Source: Pseudotabrizicola algicola
GTDB taxonomy: Bacteria > Pseudomonadota > Alphaproteobacteria > Rhodobacterales > Rhodobacteraceae
Assembly (NCBI RefSeq): GCF_010915705.1
Contig: NZ_JAAIKE010000004.1
Location: 124,001-188,000, forward strand
DNA: 64,000 bases
Reading direction: 5' to 3'
The notes beneath the pieces were generated by a model. It ran no database searches and had not been told where the DNA came from. It saw only the letters and a program-made list of their open reading frames with translations. A program made the translations under genes and the position numbers. Positions 8,275 to 15,331 of the stretch are shown piece by piece; the first letter of the stretch is position 1, and each line of letters starts with the position of its first letter.

Positions 8275-9572
8275 ACCTGCTGCACGCCAATGATCGCGCG
8301 GGCGAATATCCCGCCTCGTACTACGCGGCCACAGCGACACCTCTGGCCCCCTTTCCGGCGCTGAAAGGCCAACACAGCGCCGACGTCTGCATTGTCGGTG
8401 GCGGCTATACCGGACTGTCCGCCGCGCTGCATCTGGCGCAGGCAGGGCTGCGGGTGGTGCTGCTCGAAGCGCATCGGGTGGGCTTCGGGGCCTCGGGGCG
8501 CAACGGCGGGCAAGTGGGCAGCGGCCAGCGTCAGGATCAGGATTGGCTGGAAGCCAAGGCCGGACGCGAGGCGGCACGGCACCTGTGGGATATGGGCGAA
8601 GAGGCAAAGGCGCTGGTGCGCGGCCTGATCGAGCGCCACGCCATGCCGGTGACCTTTTACCCCGGCATCGCCCATGCCTGCCGGTCCGAGGCCGAGGCCC
8701 GCCATGCGTGGCACTATGCCGAAAAGCTGCGCACCGATTACGGCTATGACCAGATCGAGCCGCTGGACAAAGGCGCCATGCGGAAGATCATCGGGTCAGA
8801 CGCCTATCATGGCGGCGATCTGGATATGGGCGCAGGGCATCTGCACCCGCTCAACTACGCTCTGGGTCTGGCGCGGGCCGCGGCGGCGGCCGGGGCGCAT
8901 ATCCATGAACGATCCGAGGTGCATCACATCCGCCACGGTGCGCGCCCCGTGGTGCAGACCGCCAGCGGGCAGGTCACCTGTGACCATGTGATCCTCGCGG
9001 GCAACGGCTATCTGGGCGGGCTGGAGCCGAAAGTGGCGGCGCGGGTGATGCCGATCAACAATTTCATCGTGGCGACCGAGCCTCTGGGCGAGCGCGCTGC
9101 CGGGGTGCTGGCACGCCCGATCGCGGTGGCAGATACCAAGTTTGTGGTGAATTACTGGCGCTTGTCCGAAGATGGCCGCCTGTTGTTCGGCGGCGGCGAA
9201 AGCTATGGCTACCGCTTTCCCGATGTGGTCAAGACTGTGATGAAACCGATGCTGGAGGTTTACCCCCAGTTGCGCGGGGTGCGCATCGATTACGCATGGG
9301 GCGGCACTCTGGCGATCACCATGAACCGCATGCCTTGCCTGATGCGCCCTGCGGCGAATGTGCTTTCGGCCTCGGGCTATTCGGGGCACGGGGTGGCGAT
9401 GGCGACGCTGGCGGGCAAGATGATGGCACAGGTGGTGCAGGGTCAGGCCAGCGGATTTGACCTTCTGGCGGGCCTGCCGCAGCCGCGCTTCCCCGGCGGG
9501 GCGGCGCTGCGCTGGCCGCTCTTGGTGGCGGCGATGACATGGTATTCGCTGCGCGATCGGCTGGGTGTGTAA
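8271..9572 (+). CDS. FAD-dependent amine oxidoreductase (PuuB/OrdL-like, DAO family)
   Basis: A 433-residue flavoprotein. The Rossmann motif VGGGYTGLSAALHLA begins near residue 42, LLEAHRVGFGASGRNGG follows, and the C-terminal FAD-binding segment ASGYSGHGVAMA lies near residue 367. The family oxidises gamma-glutamyl-putrescine (PuuB) and similar secondary amines to aldehydes. ATG 8271 overlaps the upstream stop by four bases. A perfect 16-base palindrome lies just after the stop and may end the transcript. In this context it probably oxidises the product of a ligase above. No aldehyde dehydrogenase gene lies nearby, so that step would be encoded elsewhere. Confidence 0.9.
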   Translation: MNLLHANDRAGEYPASYYAATATPLAPFPALKGQHSADVCIVGGGYTGLSAALHLAQAGLRVVLLEAHRVGFGASGRNGGQVGSGQRQDQDWLEAKAGREAARHLWDMGEEAKALVRGLIERHAMPVTFYPGIAHACRSEAEARHAWHYAEKLRTDYGYDQIEPLDKGAMRKIIGSDAYHGGDLDMGAGHLHPLNYALGLARAAAAAGAHIHERSEVHHIRHGARPVVQTASGQVTCDHVILAGNGYLGGLEPKVAARVMPINNFIVATEPLGERAAGVLARPIAVADTKFVVNYWRLSEDGRLLFGGGESYGYRFPDVVKTVMKPMLEVYPQLRGVRIDYAWGGTLAITMNRMPCLMRPAANVLSASGYSGHGVAMATLAGKMMAQVVQGQASGFDLLAGLPQPRFPGGAALRWPLLVAAMTWYSLRDRLGV

Positions 9573-9582
9573 GGTTTCGGCG

Positions 9583-9598
9583 GCCTTGCGCGCAAGGC
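9583..9598. repeat. Perfect 16-base palindrome after the oxidoreductase gene
   Basis: GCCTTGCGCGCAAGGC begins 11 bases after the stop. It is the first of three dyads in the 106-base gap before the aminotransferase gene. It could be a terminator stem, though it has no loop and no U-run, or an operator. Confidence 0.45.
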
Positions 9599-9605
9599 GT
9601 TGACC

Positions 9606-9619
9606 GACATGGAAATGTC
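9606..9619. promoter_or_regulatory. Inverted repeat GACAT-GGAA-ATGTC next to a -35-like TTGACC
   Basis: The dyad directly follows TTGACC (9600-9605), a good -35 match, although I cannot find a matching -10 at 17 bases. The arrangement suggests a factor binding over a promoter for the aminotransferase gene. Confidence 0.3.
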
Positions 9620-9641
9620 ACTGGCTTTGAGGCGGCACAGA

Positions 9642-9670
9642 GTTTAAGCAGAGCTTAAACTGAGTTTAAG
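9642..9670. promoter_or_regulatory. Three GTTTAAG half-sites upstream of the aminotransferase gene
   Basis: GTTTAAGC (9642-9649) and GCTTAAAC (9653-9660) form a perfect dyad with a three-base spacer. A third GTTTAAG copy (9664-9670) is in direct orientation 22 bases from the first. The third copy overlaps the AAGGA ribosome-binding site of the gene starting at 9679, so binding there would block transcription or translation initiation. Confidence 0.45.
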
Positions 9671-9678
9671 GATTCCAA

Positions 9679-10908
9679 ATGGCACATGACGGCCAGACAG
9701 TGACCGACCTTACACCCCCCGCCTCTGCTGCCCGACCCGTCGCCCCTGATGTCTATAGCGCCGAGCCGATCCCCGATGCCGCGCGGATCGAGATAGAGCG
9801 TCTGCTGACCTCGGGCGATCTGTTCCGCTACACCGCCGCCAAGGATGCACCTGTCAGCCTGCTGGAGCAGGAGTTCGCAGACCTGCTGGGGGTGCGATAT
9901 GCGCTTGCGGTGTCAAGCTGTTCCGCCGCGCTTTTCCTGTCGCTCAGGGCGCTGGACCTGCCGCGCGGCGCGAAGGTGCTGATCCCCGCCTTCACCTTTG
10001 CCGCCGTGCCATCGGCGGTCGTCCATGCCGATTGTGTGCCAGTGCTGGTCGAGGTGGGAGAAAGCTACCGCATCGATCTGGCGGACTTCGAGGCCAAGCT
10101 GCCAGGTGCGGCAGCGGTGTTGATCAGCCATATGCGCGGCCATACATCGGACATGGACGCGATCATGCGGCTGTGCGATGCGGCAGGCATTCCGGTGATC
10201 GAGGATGCGGCGCACAGTCTCGGCACGGTCTGGGGCGGGCGTAACATCGGCACCATTGGCAGGGTGGGCTGTTTCAGCTTTCAGTCCTACAAGATGGTGA
10301 ACGCGGGTGAAGGCGGAATTCTGGTGACGGATGACCCCGAACTTGCCGCGCGGGCGGTCATCATGTCGGGCGCCTATGAAGAAAACTGGAAGAAACACCC
10401 AGGTTTCCAGAACAGTTTTTGCGCATGGCAGAACAAGTTGCCGCTGTATAACCTGCGGATGCAGAACCTGTCGGCGGCGGTCATCCGCCCGCAACTGCCC
10501 GAGATTGCGCGGCGGGTGCGCGACGGGCGGCACAACCATGACCATGTGGCGGCCGCGCTGACTGAAAGCGGGCTTTTCGTGGTGCCACCCGCCCTGCCCC
10601 CCGAAGAACGGGCACCGGATTCGATCCAGTTCACGCTGGCAGGGCAGTGGAGCGATGCCGAGGCGCTGCGCTTTCAGGCAGAGGCCAAGGCGCGCGGGGT
10701 GGGCGTGCAGATCTTTGGTCTGTCAGAGGGCAATGCGCGGGCATTCTGGAACTGGGAGTTTCTGGGCGCCGCCCCGGAATTGCCGCTGACACGGGCGATG
10801 CTGATGCGGGCCTGCGATGTGCGCCTGCCCGCGCGGCTGACGCAGGCCGAGCTTGATGTGATCGCGGCCGCGCTCTGCGACGCAGGACGGGCTGCGCGCC
10901 GCGTGTGA
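9679..10908 (+). CDS. DegT/DnrJ/EryC1-family PLP-dependent aminotransferase
   Basis: A 409-residue PLP enzyme. The cofactor lysine is Lys205 in FSFQSYKMVNAGEGG, Asp/His residues lie in IEDAAHS (174-180), and the phosphate-binding SSCSAALFLS segment is near 79-88. The family aminates keto or aldehyde groups, most often of sugars, using glutamate or glutamine. Sugar genes are absent here and amine-ligase genes are adjacent, so transamination of an aldehyde from amine oxidation is a guess. AAGGA seven bases before ATG 9679 supports the start. Three inverted repeats upstream suggest independent regulation. It converges with the LysR gene. Confidence 0.85.
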   Translation: MAHDGQTVTDLTPPASAARPVAPDVYSAEPIPDAARIEIERLLTSGDLFRYTAAKDAPVSLLEQEFADLLGVRYALAVSSCSAALFLSLRALDLPRGAKVLIPAFTFAAVPSAVVHADCVPVLVEVGESYRIDLADFEAKLPGAAAVLISHMRGHTSDMDAIMRLCDAAGIPVIEDAAHSLGTVWGGRNIGTIGRVGCFSFQSYKMVNAGEGGILVTDDPELAARAVIMSGAYEENWKKHPGFQNSFCAWQNKLPLYNLRMQNLSAAVIRPQLPEIARRVRDGRHNHDHVAAALTESGLFVVPPALPPEERAPDSIQFTLAGQWSDAEALRFQAEAKARGVGVQIFGLSEGNARAFWNWEFLGAAPELPLTRAMLMRACDVRLPARLTQAELDVIAAALCDAGRAARRV

Positions 10909-10926
10909 TGCCCTGCCCCCGCGCCG

Positions 10927-11901
10927 TCAGGAAAGGCGCAACGCGGGGGCCAGCCACGGCCATTGCGCCACGGCGGGGGTGACGATGCGGCTGCCGATCA
11001 ACCCCCTCAGGTCTTGCGCGATGCGGCCTGGCACCGCACCCATCACCCCGGCCCGCGCCGAGAGCGAGATGCTGCGCGCCAACGGTGCGCCCGGCAAGGG
11101 ATGCACCGCCACCTCGGGCAAAAAGCGGGCTGCGTGGTGCAGGGCTAGCGGGGTCAGGATGGTCCAGCCTGCCCCTTGCGCGACCAGCGCCAGAATGGCG
11201 TGATAGCTGTCGAGTTCGAAGCGGACCTGCGGGCGCTGGTTGGCGCGGGCCAGATGGCCAGCAATCTGGCGGCCCATCAGGTGACGGGCGGAATAAAGGA
11301 TGAGTGGCGCATCGGCGCTGTCTGCCTGCGCCCCGCCCGCCGCCTTGCCCTGCCCCTTCGGATGCACCGCGACAAAGGGATCGCTCAGGATCGGATGCAC
11401 CTCACGCCAGCCCGCATCGGCGGCCTCTGCGCCCAGTTCAGCCGCCACCGCCACATCAAGCGCCCGCGCCTCTAGCTTGTCGAGCAGGCGGTGGCTGGCC
11501 CCGGTCTCGAGCAGGAAGCGGCAGTCTGCCATGTCTTGCGCCAGACCTGACAAGAGGGCGGGTGTCACCTCGGCGTCAAGGTCTTCGATCATTCCAAGGC
11601 GCAGGGTGCTGAACCGCGCCAGATCGGCGCGGGCCAGATCGGCGCGGGCCTCGGCCTCGGTGTTCAGGATCACCTGCGCATGGCGGCGAAAGAGCCGCCC
11701 TGCCGGAGTAAGCGCAAAGGGCCGAGCGGTGCGGTCAAACAGCACCGCGCCCAAGCTTGCCTCGACCGCCGCAATCTGTTGGCTGATCGCAGGGGGCGAG
11801 ACGCCCAGACGGCGGGCGGCGGCGGATATCGTGCCCTCGTCGGCGACGGCCAGAAACACCTCTATCCCCCAGAGGGTGACGCGGGTCTGGGCTTCGGGCA
11901 T
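10927..11901 (-). CDS. LysR-family transcriptional regulator
   Basis: A 324-residue regulator: an N-terminal winged helix-turn-helix (residues about 9-68, with ISAAARRLGVSPPAISQQIAAVE) followed by a LysR-type effector domain. It is convergent with the aminotransferase gene and six bases upstream of the phaR stop, so it is not in the usual divergent position of a LysR target. It may control the amine cluster or an unlinked gene. The start codon is ATG at 11901 with no strong ribosome-binding site visible. Confidence 0.88.
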   Translation of the reverse strand: MPEAQTRVTLWGIEVFLAVADEGTISAAARRLGVSPPAISQQIAAVEASLGAVLFDRTARPFALTPAGRLFRRHAQVILNTEAEARADLARADLARFSTLRLGMIEDLDAEVTPALLSGLAQDMADCRFLLETGASHRLLDKLEARALDVAVAAELGAEAADAGWREVHPILSDPFVAVHPKGQGKAAGGAQADSADAPLILYSARHLMGRQIAGHLARANQRPQVRFELDSYHAILALVAQGAGWTILTPLALHHAARFLPEVAVHPLPGAPLARSISLSARAGVMGAVPGRIAQDLRGLIGSRIVTPAVAQWPWLAPALRLS

Positions 11902-11907
11902 GGCGGG

Positions 11908-12462
11908 TTACAGTTTGGAGAGCTTCTTTTGCAGCTCGGCAAGCTGCTTCTTGATCTGGGCAAGGTCTTCGGCGCTGCTCGGCTCTTCCTTGTCATCCTC
12001 GGGGCCGGAACTGCCCCAACCCGGAACGCCCGTCATCATGGTTTTCATGAAGGCTTCCTGTTGCTTGCGCATCAGATCAAAGCCCGGCATCGCGGCCATC
12101 GGATTGGGCAGCACACCCAGATTGCCCATCATCTTGGATTGGCCTTCGCGCAGCATCTCGAAACTGGCGGCAAGGAATTGCGGCACGATGGAGTTCACAT
12201 TGGTCGTATAGCTGCGCACGAGGTCGGTGAGCACGGCGATGGGGAGCACGTTCTCGCCCTTGGATTCATGCTCGGCCACGATCTGGAGGAGATACTGGCG
12301 CGTCAGGTCGTCGCCGGACTTGAGGTCGACGATCTGCACCTCGCGGCCGGCGCGGATGAAGCCGGCGATATCCTCCAGCGTGACGTAATCGGAGGTCTCG
12401 GTGTTGTACAGGCGGCGGCTGGCGTAGCGTTTGATCAGCAGCGGCTTGTCGGTTTCGGCCAT
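11908..12462 (-). CDS. phaR: Polyhydroxyalkanoate synthesis repressor PhaR
   Basis: A 184-residue PhaR. The conserved N-terminal DNA- and PHB-binding domain runs from IKRYASRRLYNTETSDYVTL to about residue 60, followed by the PHB accumulation regulatory domain and a Lys/Glu-rich coiled-coil tail. Family members bind TGC-rich operators and are titrated off DNA by nascent PHB granules, derepressing phasin. ATG 12462 is supported by GGGAGGGG just upstream; the longer reading frame is non-coding leader. Two PhaR-type palindromes lie in front of phaP, and a weaker one (12485-12496) lies before phaR itself, consistent with autoregulation. Confidence 0.95.
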   Translation of the reverse strand: MAETDKPLLIKRYASRRLYNTETSDYVTLEDIAGFIRAGREVQIVDLKSGDDLTRQYLLQIVAEHESKGENVLPIAVLTDLVRSYTTNVNSIVPQFLAASFEMLREGQSKMMGNLGVLPNPMAAMPGFDLMRKQQEAFMKTMMTGVPGWGSSGPEDDKEEPSSAEDLAQIKKQLAELQKKLSKL

Positions 12463-12484
12463 AGCCCCCTCCCCTGAGGTTATT

Positions 12485-12496
12485 ATGCGGTTGCAG
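12485..12496. promoter_or_regulatory. Degenerate PhaR-type site before phaR
   Basis: ATGC-GGTT-GCAG is one base from CTGC-n4-GCAG. It lies 23-34 bases before the phaR start, where binding would interfere with expression of phaR. PhaR autoregulation is known in Paracoccus denitrificans. With seven of eight positions matching, chance is possible. Confidence 0.35.
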
Positions 12497-12570
12497 AGAA
12501 GCTTACGCAGGCCGGGGCGAAAAGGAAAGCCTGACGGTGCGGTCAGGGGTTCCGCTGTGTTACAGGGCGG

Positions 12571-12585
12571 AAAATTATATAATAT
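12571..12585 (-). promoter_or_regulatory. AT-rich -10-like block for phaR
   Basis: The minus strand carries TATAAT (12579 down to 12574) within an unusually AT-rich stretch for this genome, about 110 bases before the phaR start. No convincing -35 element sits at standard spacing, so the call is tentative. Confidence 0.35.
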
Positions 12586-12752
12586 CAATGGGTTGATACT
12601 GCGGCGTTTACGATATCTTAACGCATCCGGCGCGCGTGGACGCGGCGCAGGGGGGCCAGCCCCCCGTCGCGGGCCGCGACTCCCCCCAGGATATTTGGGG
12701 ACGGAAAATGCTGCGGGATGCGCAGAGGCGAGAGGCCCGGGCGCCCGCAAGC

Positions 12753-12779
12753 AAAAAGGCGGACCCCGGGGGGTCCGCC
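12753..12779 (-). terminator. Rho-independent terminator of phaP
   Basis: On the minus strand GGCGGACC (12779-12772) pairs with GGTCCGCC (12765-12758) around a six-base loop and is followed by five T residues (12757-12753). It lies about 60 bases after the phaP stop. Confidence 0.8.
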
Positions 12780-12836
12780 ATGCGCTGTGTGCCGGCTGGG
12801 GAGGAGGTCAGCGACGCCAGCGCCGATCCGGCTGGA

Positions 12837-13289
12837 TCACTTGGCAGCGGTGGCTGCGGCCTTCTTGGCGGCGACGGTCACGTCATTGGTGGCTTTCTTG
12901 ACGGCGGCGGTCGCATCTTCGGAGATGTCCTTGCCAGCGGCCAGCATCAGCTCGACGGTTTCCATCTGCACTTTCTTTGCAACTTCTGCGAAAGCGGCCA
13001 GGTTCTCGGCAGCCATTTCAGCCGCTGCGGATGCGAAGTCGGTCACCGATTTGGTGTAATCGGTCGGCTCGGTCTTGGCCTTGGACACGTCAGCCATCTT
13101 GGCGATGGTGTCCTTGGTCCATTTCGCGGTGATCTCGGTCGACTTCTCGGCGGCTTCGAGAGCCACTTTCGACATCTTTTCAGCCAGAGCAGCCTGGGTC
13201 TTGAATGCGTTTTGCATTGCGGACGAGTCAACCGGGAAGGAAGCCATCATGTCCTGCATCACTTTGGTGAAATCCGGGGTCTTGGTCAT
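12837..13289 (-). CDS. phaP: Phasin (PHA granule-associated protein)
   Basis: A 150-residue, helical, Ala/Lys-rich amphipathic protein of the phasin_2 type, which coats PHA granules and limits their size. It lies between phaC and phaR on the same strand, the standard alphaproteobacterial context. The C-terminal AVKKATNDVTVAAKKAAATAAK-like tail is a low-complexity helix. GGAGAAGACC upstream of ATG 13289 is the ribosome-binding site. A consensus-quality promoter with a PhaR operator in its spacer precedes it, and a strong terminator follows, so it is probably a highly expressed monocistronic gene controlled by PhaR. Confidence 0.93.
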   Translation of the reverse strand: MTKTPDFTKVMQDMMASFPVDSSAMQNAFKTQAALAEKMSKVALEAAEKSTEITAKWTKDTIAKMADVSKAKTEPTDYTKSVTDFASAAAEMAAENLAAFAEVAKKVQMETVELMLAAGKDISEDATAAVKKATNDVTVAAKKAAATAAK

Positions 13290-13338
13290 TGGTCTTCTCC
13301 TGCTTGGCCGGAGCGTCCGACCTGTTTTCCATGACCTG

Positions 13339-13367
13339 AATATAGATGCTGCACCGCAGCATTTCAA
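13339..13367 (-). promoter_or_regulatory. phaP promoter (TTGAAA-17-TATATT)
   Basis: On the minus strand TTGAAA (13367-13362) and TATATT (13344-13339) are separated by exactly 17 bases, a strong housekeeping-type promoter. The predicted transcript start is near 13332, leaving a leader of about 45 bases before phaP. The spacer is filled by a PhaR palindrome. Confidence 0.75.
13346..13362. promoter_or_regulatory. PhaR operator 1 (17-base perfect palindrome)
   Basis: ATGCTGC-ACC-GCAGCAT contains the exact CTGC-n3-GCAG motif recognised by PhaR in Paracoccus and Rhodobacter. It sits between the -35 and -10 elements of the phaP promoter, so bound PhaR would exclude RNA polymerase. Confidence 0.8.
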
Positions 13368-13375
13368 CCATTTTT

Positions 13376-13386
13376 CTGCAATGCAG
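13376..13386. promoter_or_regulatory. PhaR operator 2
   Basis: CTGC-AAT-GCAG is a second exact motif, centred 27 bases upstream of the first and just beyond the -35 element. Two spaced sites suggest cooperative binding by the PhaR oligomer. Confidence 0.72.
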
Positions 13387-13423
13387 CATTATTTCCGGTT
13401 GTGTCCGGCTAAGTTATTGGCCG

Positions 13424-15229
13424 TCAATCACTTCCCGCAACAACCTTGGCGGTGACATAGGTTCCGGGCGCGTCGCAAAGGACCGGGTTGGTCGAATCGC
13501 CCGGAATACGGGCGGCCACCTGCTTGCCCGAACGCGCCTTGAGCCATGCGCCCCAGCGCGGCCACCAGCTGCCCTTGTGGAAGGTGGCCCCGGCCTTCCA
13601 TGCCTCGGGCGGGCCCTCGAGCGGGGCGTCCGAGGTGTAATGCCCGTACTTGTCCTTGGAGGGCGGATTGATGATGCCCGCGATATGGCCGGATTCCGAC
13701 AGGATGAAGGTCTTGTCCTTGGACCCCATCTGCTTGATGCCGTTGAAGCTGCCGCGCCAATGCGCGATGTGATCGGTTTCGCAGGCGATGGCGCAGAGCG
13801 GCACCTTGACGCCGGACAGGCTGACGGGTTCACCGAAGACGGGAAAGGTGCCCTTGGCAAAGCCATCTTGCTGGCAGAGCCCGCGCAGATATTCGACCGC
13901 CATCGTGGCAGGCAGGTTGGTGCCGTCGCCGTTCCAGAACAGAAGGTCGAAGGCGGGGGGCGCTTCGCCCATCATGTAGCTTTTGATTGCAGGCTGGTAG
14001 ATCAGGTCATTGGAACGCAGGAAGCTGAAGGTGCGGCCCATGAAGAACTTGGACAGGATGCCATCGCGCGACGACTGGCGTTCGATCCCGTCGACGAAAT
14101 CATCCTCGAGGAACACGCCCACCTCGCCCGGATCGGAAAAATCGGTCAGCGTGGTGAAGAAGGTCGCGGATTTCACCGAGGTATCGCCCGCCCGGTCAAG
14201 ATGCGCCAGTGTCAGCCCCAGCGTGGTGCCCGCGATGCAATAGCCCACCGCGTTGATCTGCTTTTCCCCCGTGATCCGGCGCACCTCGGCCATCGCGCGC
14301 AGGTAACCGTCGCGGATGTAATCATCCATGCCGACATCGGCATAGTCGGCACCCGGATTGACCCACGAGACGACAAAAAGGGTGAAGCCCTGATCGACGA
14401 TCCATTTGATCAGCGAATTCTGCGGCTTGAGGTCCATGATGTAGAACTTGTTGATCCAGGGCGGGAAGATCAGCAAGGGCGTGGCATGCACCTTTTCGGT
14501 GGTGGGGCTATACTGGATGAGTTCCAGCATGCGGTTGCGATAGACCACGGCGCCGGGGGTGGTGGCGATGTTCTGGCCCACATGGAAGGCATCCGGGTCG
14601 GCCAGCGTGACCAGCACATCGCCATTGTTCGCCTCGATGTCGCGCACGAGGTTTTCCAGCCCCTTGACGAGGCTTTCGCCTTCGGTCGCCACCGCGCGCT
14701 CCAGCGCATCGGGGTTGGTGCCCAGAAAATTGGTGGGCGAGAACATGTCGATGATCTGCTTGGTGAAGTATTCGACGCGGCGGCGGTCGGTCGGCTCCAG
14801 CCGTTCGAGATCGCCGATGGCATTGGTCATCGCCTCGGCATTCATCAGGTATTGCTGCTTGATGTAGTTGAAGGCCGGATGGGTTTCCCACAGCGGATTG
14901 GAGAATCGGCGGTCTTTCGGGGTGGGGTCGGCGGGGGCCTTGAGTTCGCCCGACAACAGGGCCTGCTGGGCATCGACATAGTGCTTGAGGCTCTTGCCCC
15001 AGTAGCTGATCTGCTGTTCCAGAATCTTCGAGGGGTTCTGCATCATTTCGGCCACATAAGCGGCCGCCGCCTTCATATATACCTCGTTCGAGGGGCCGGA
15101 GAGGGCGTTATCGGCCTGTTTGCGGTGGGCCAGGGCGGTCATCAGGCGCTGCGAGAGTTCCTCGACCCGTGCCAGATTGGCCTGCATCCTCTCCAACTTT
15201 GGTCCAGCGTCCTTGTCGTCGGTTGTCAT
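13424..15229 (-). CDS. phaC: Class I poly(3-hydroxyalkanoate) synthase
   Basis: A 601-residue polymerase that joins (R)-3-hydroxyacyl-CoA units into PHA. The lipase-box-like GYCIAG places the catalytic cysteine at residue 331, with Asp486 in CETDHIAH and His515 in ESGHIAG completing the triad. The N-terminal domain (residues about 1-200) is typical of class I enzymes. The usual second Gly of the box is Ala here (GYCIAG rather than GYCxGG). AGGGGGG before ATG 15229 marks the start. phaP follows downstream and phaZ is divergent. A TGC-rich PhaR-like sequence lies in the phaC-phaZ gap. Confidence 0.95.
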   Translation of the reverse strand: MTTDDKDAGPKLERMQANLARVEELSQRLMTALAHRKQADNALSGPSNEVYMKAAAAYVAEMMQNPSKILEQQISYWGKSLKHYVDAQQALLSGELKAPADPTPKDRRFSNPLWETHPAFNYIKQQYLMNAEAMTNAIGDLERLEPTDRRRVEYFTKQIIDMFSPTNFLGTNPDALERAVATEGESLVKGLENLVRDIEANNGDVLVTLADPDAFHVGQNIATTPGAVVYRNRMLELIQYSPTTEKVHATPLLIFPPWINKFYIMDLKPQNSLIKWIVDQGFTLFVVSWVNPGADYADVGMDDYIRDGYLRAMAEVRRITGEKQINAVGYCIAGTTLGLTLAHLDRAGDTSVKSATFFTTLTDFSDPGEVGVFLEDDFVDGIERQSSRDGILSKFFMGRTFSFLRSNDLIYQPAIKSYMMGEAPPAFDLLFWNGDGTNLPATMAVEYLRGLCQQDGFAKGTFPVFGEPVSLSGVKVPLCAIACETDHIAHWRGSFNGIKQMGSKDKTFILSESGHIAGIINPPSKDKYGHYTSDAPLEGPPEAWKAGATFHKGSWWPRWGAWLKARSGKQVAARIPGDSTNPVLCDAPGTYVTAKVVAGSD

Positions 15230-15248
15230 GCTAATAATTCCCCCCTAA

Positions 15249-15266
15249 CCTGCGCAGGTGCAGCAT
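15249..15266 (-). promoter_or_regulatory. Degenerate PhaR-like sequence between phaC and phaZ
   Basis: The minus strand reads ATGCTGCACC, identical to the left arm and spacer of the phaP operator, followed by TGCGCAGG, so the right arm is shifted. It lies about 20 bases upstream of the phaC start. It could allow weak PhaR control of phaC or phaZ. Confidence 0.35.
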
Positions 15267-15331
15267 AACGTCGGTGGACTGGGGGGGAAAGCGACGAATT
15301 GCTGGGCAGCGGGCCCGGATTGGAGACGGCG

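Larger units (their letters stand above)
12463..12836 (-). other. phaP-phaR intergenic region (no gene)
   Basis: These 374 bases hold, in minus-strand order, the phaP terminator (12753-12779), an AT-rich block with TATAAT on the minus strand (12574-12579), a degenerate PhaR site (ATGC-n4-GCAG, 12485-12496) and the phaR ribosome-binding site. I see no further coding sequence; reading frames here lack a start with a ribosome-binding site. Confidence 0.6.

Noticed and set aside
13346-13386. Reading the TGC-rich repeats near phaP as a CRISPR or repeat element
   Set aside because: Only two short copies, both matching the PhaR motif and placed at a promoter; they are operators.
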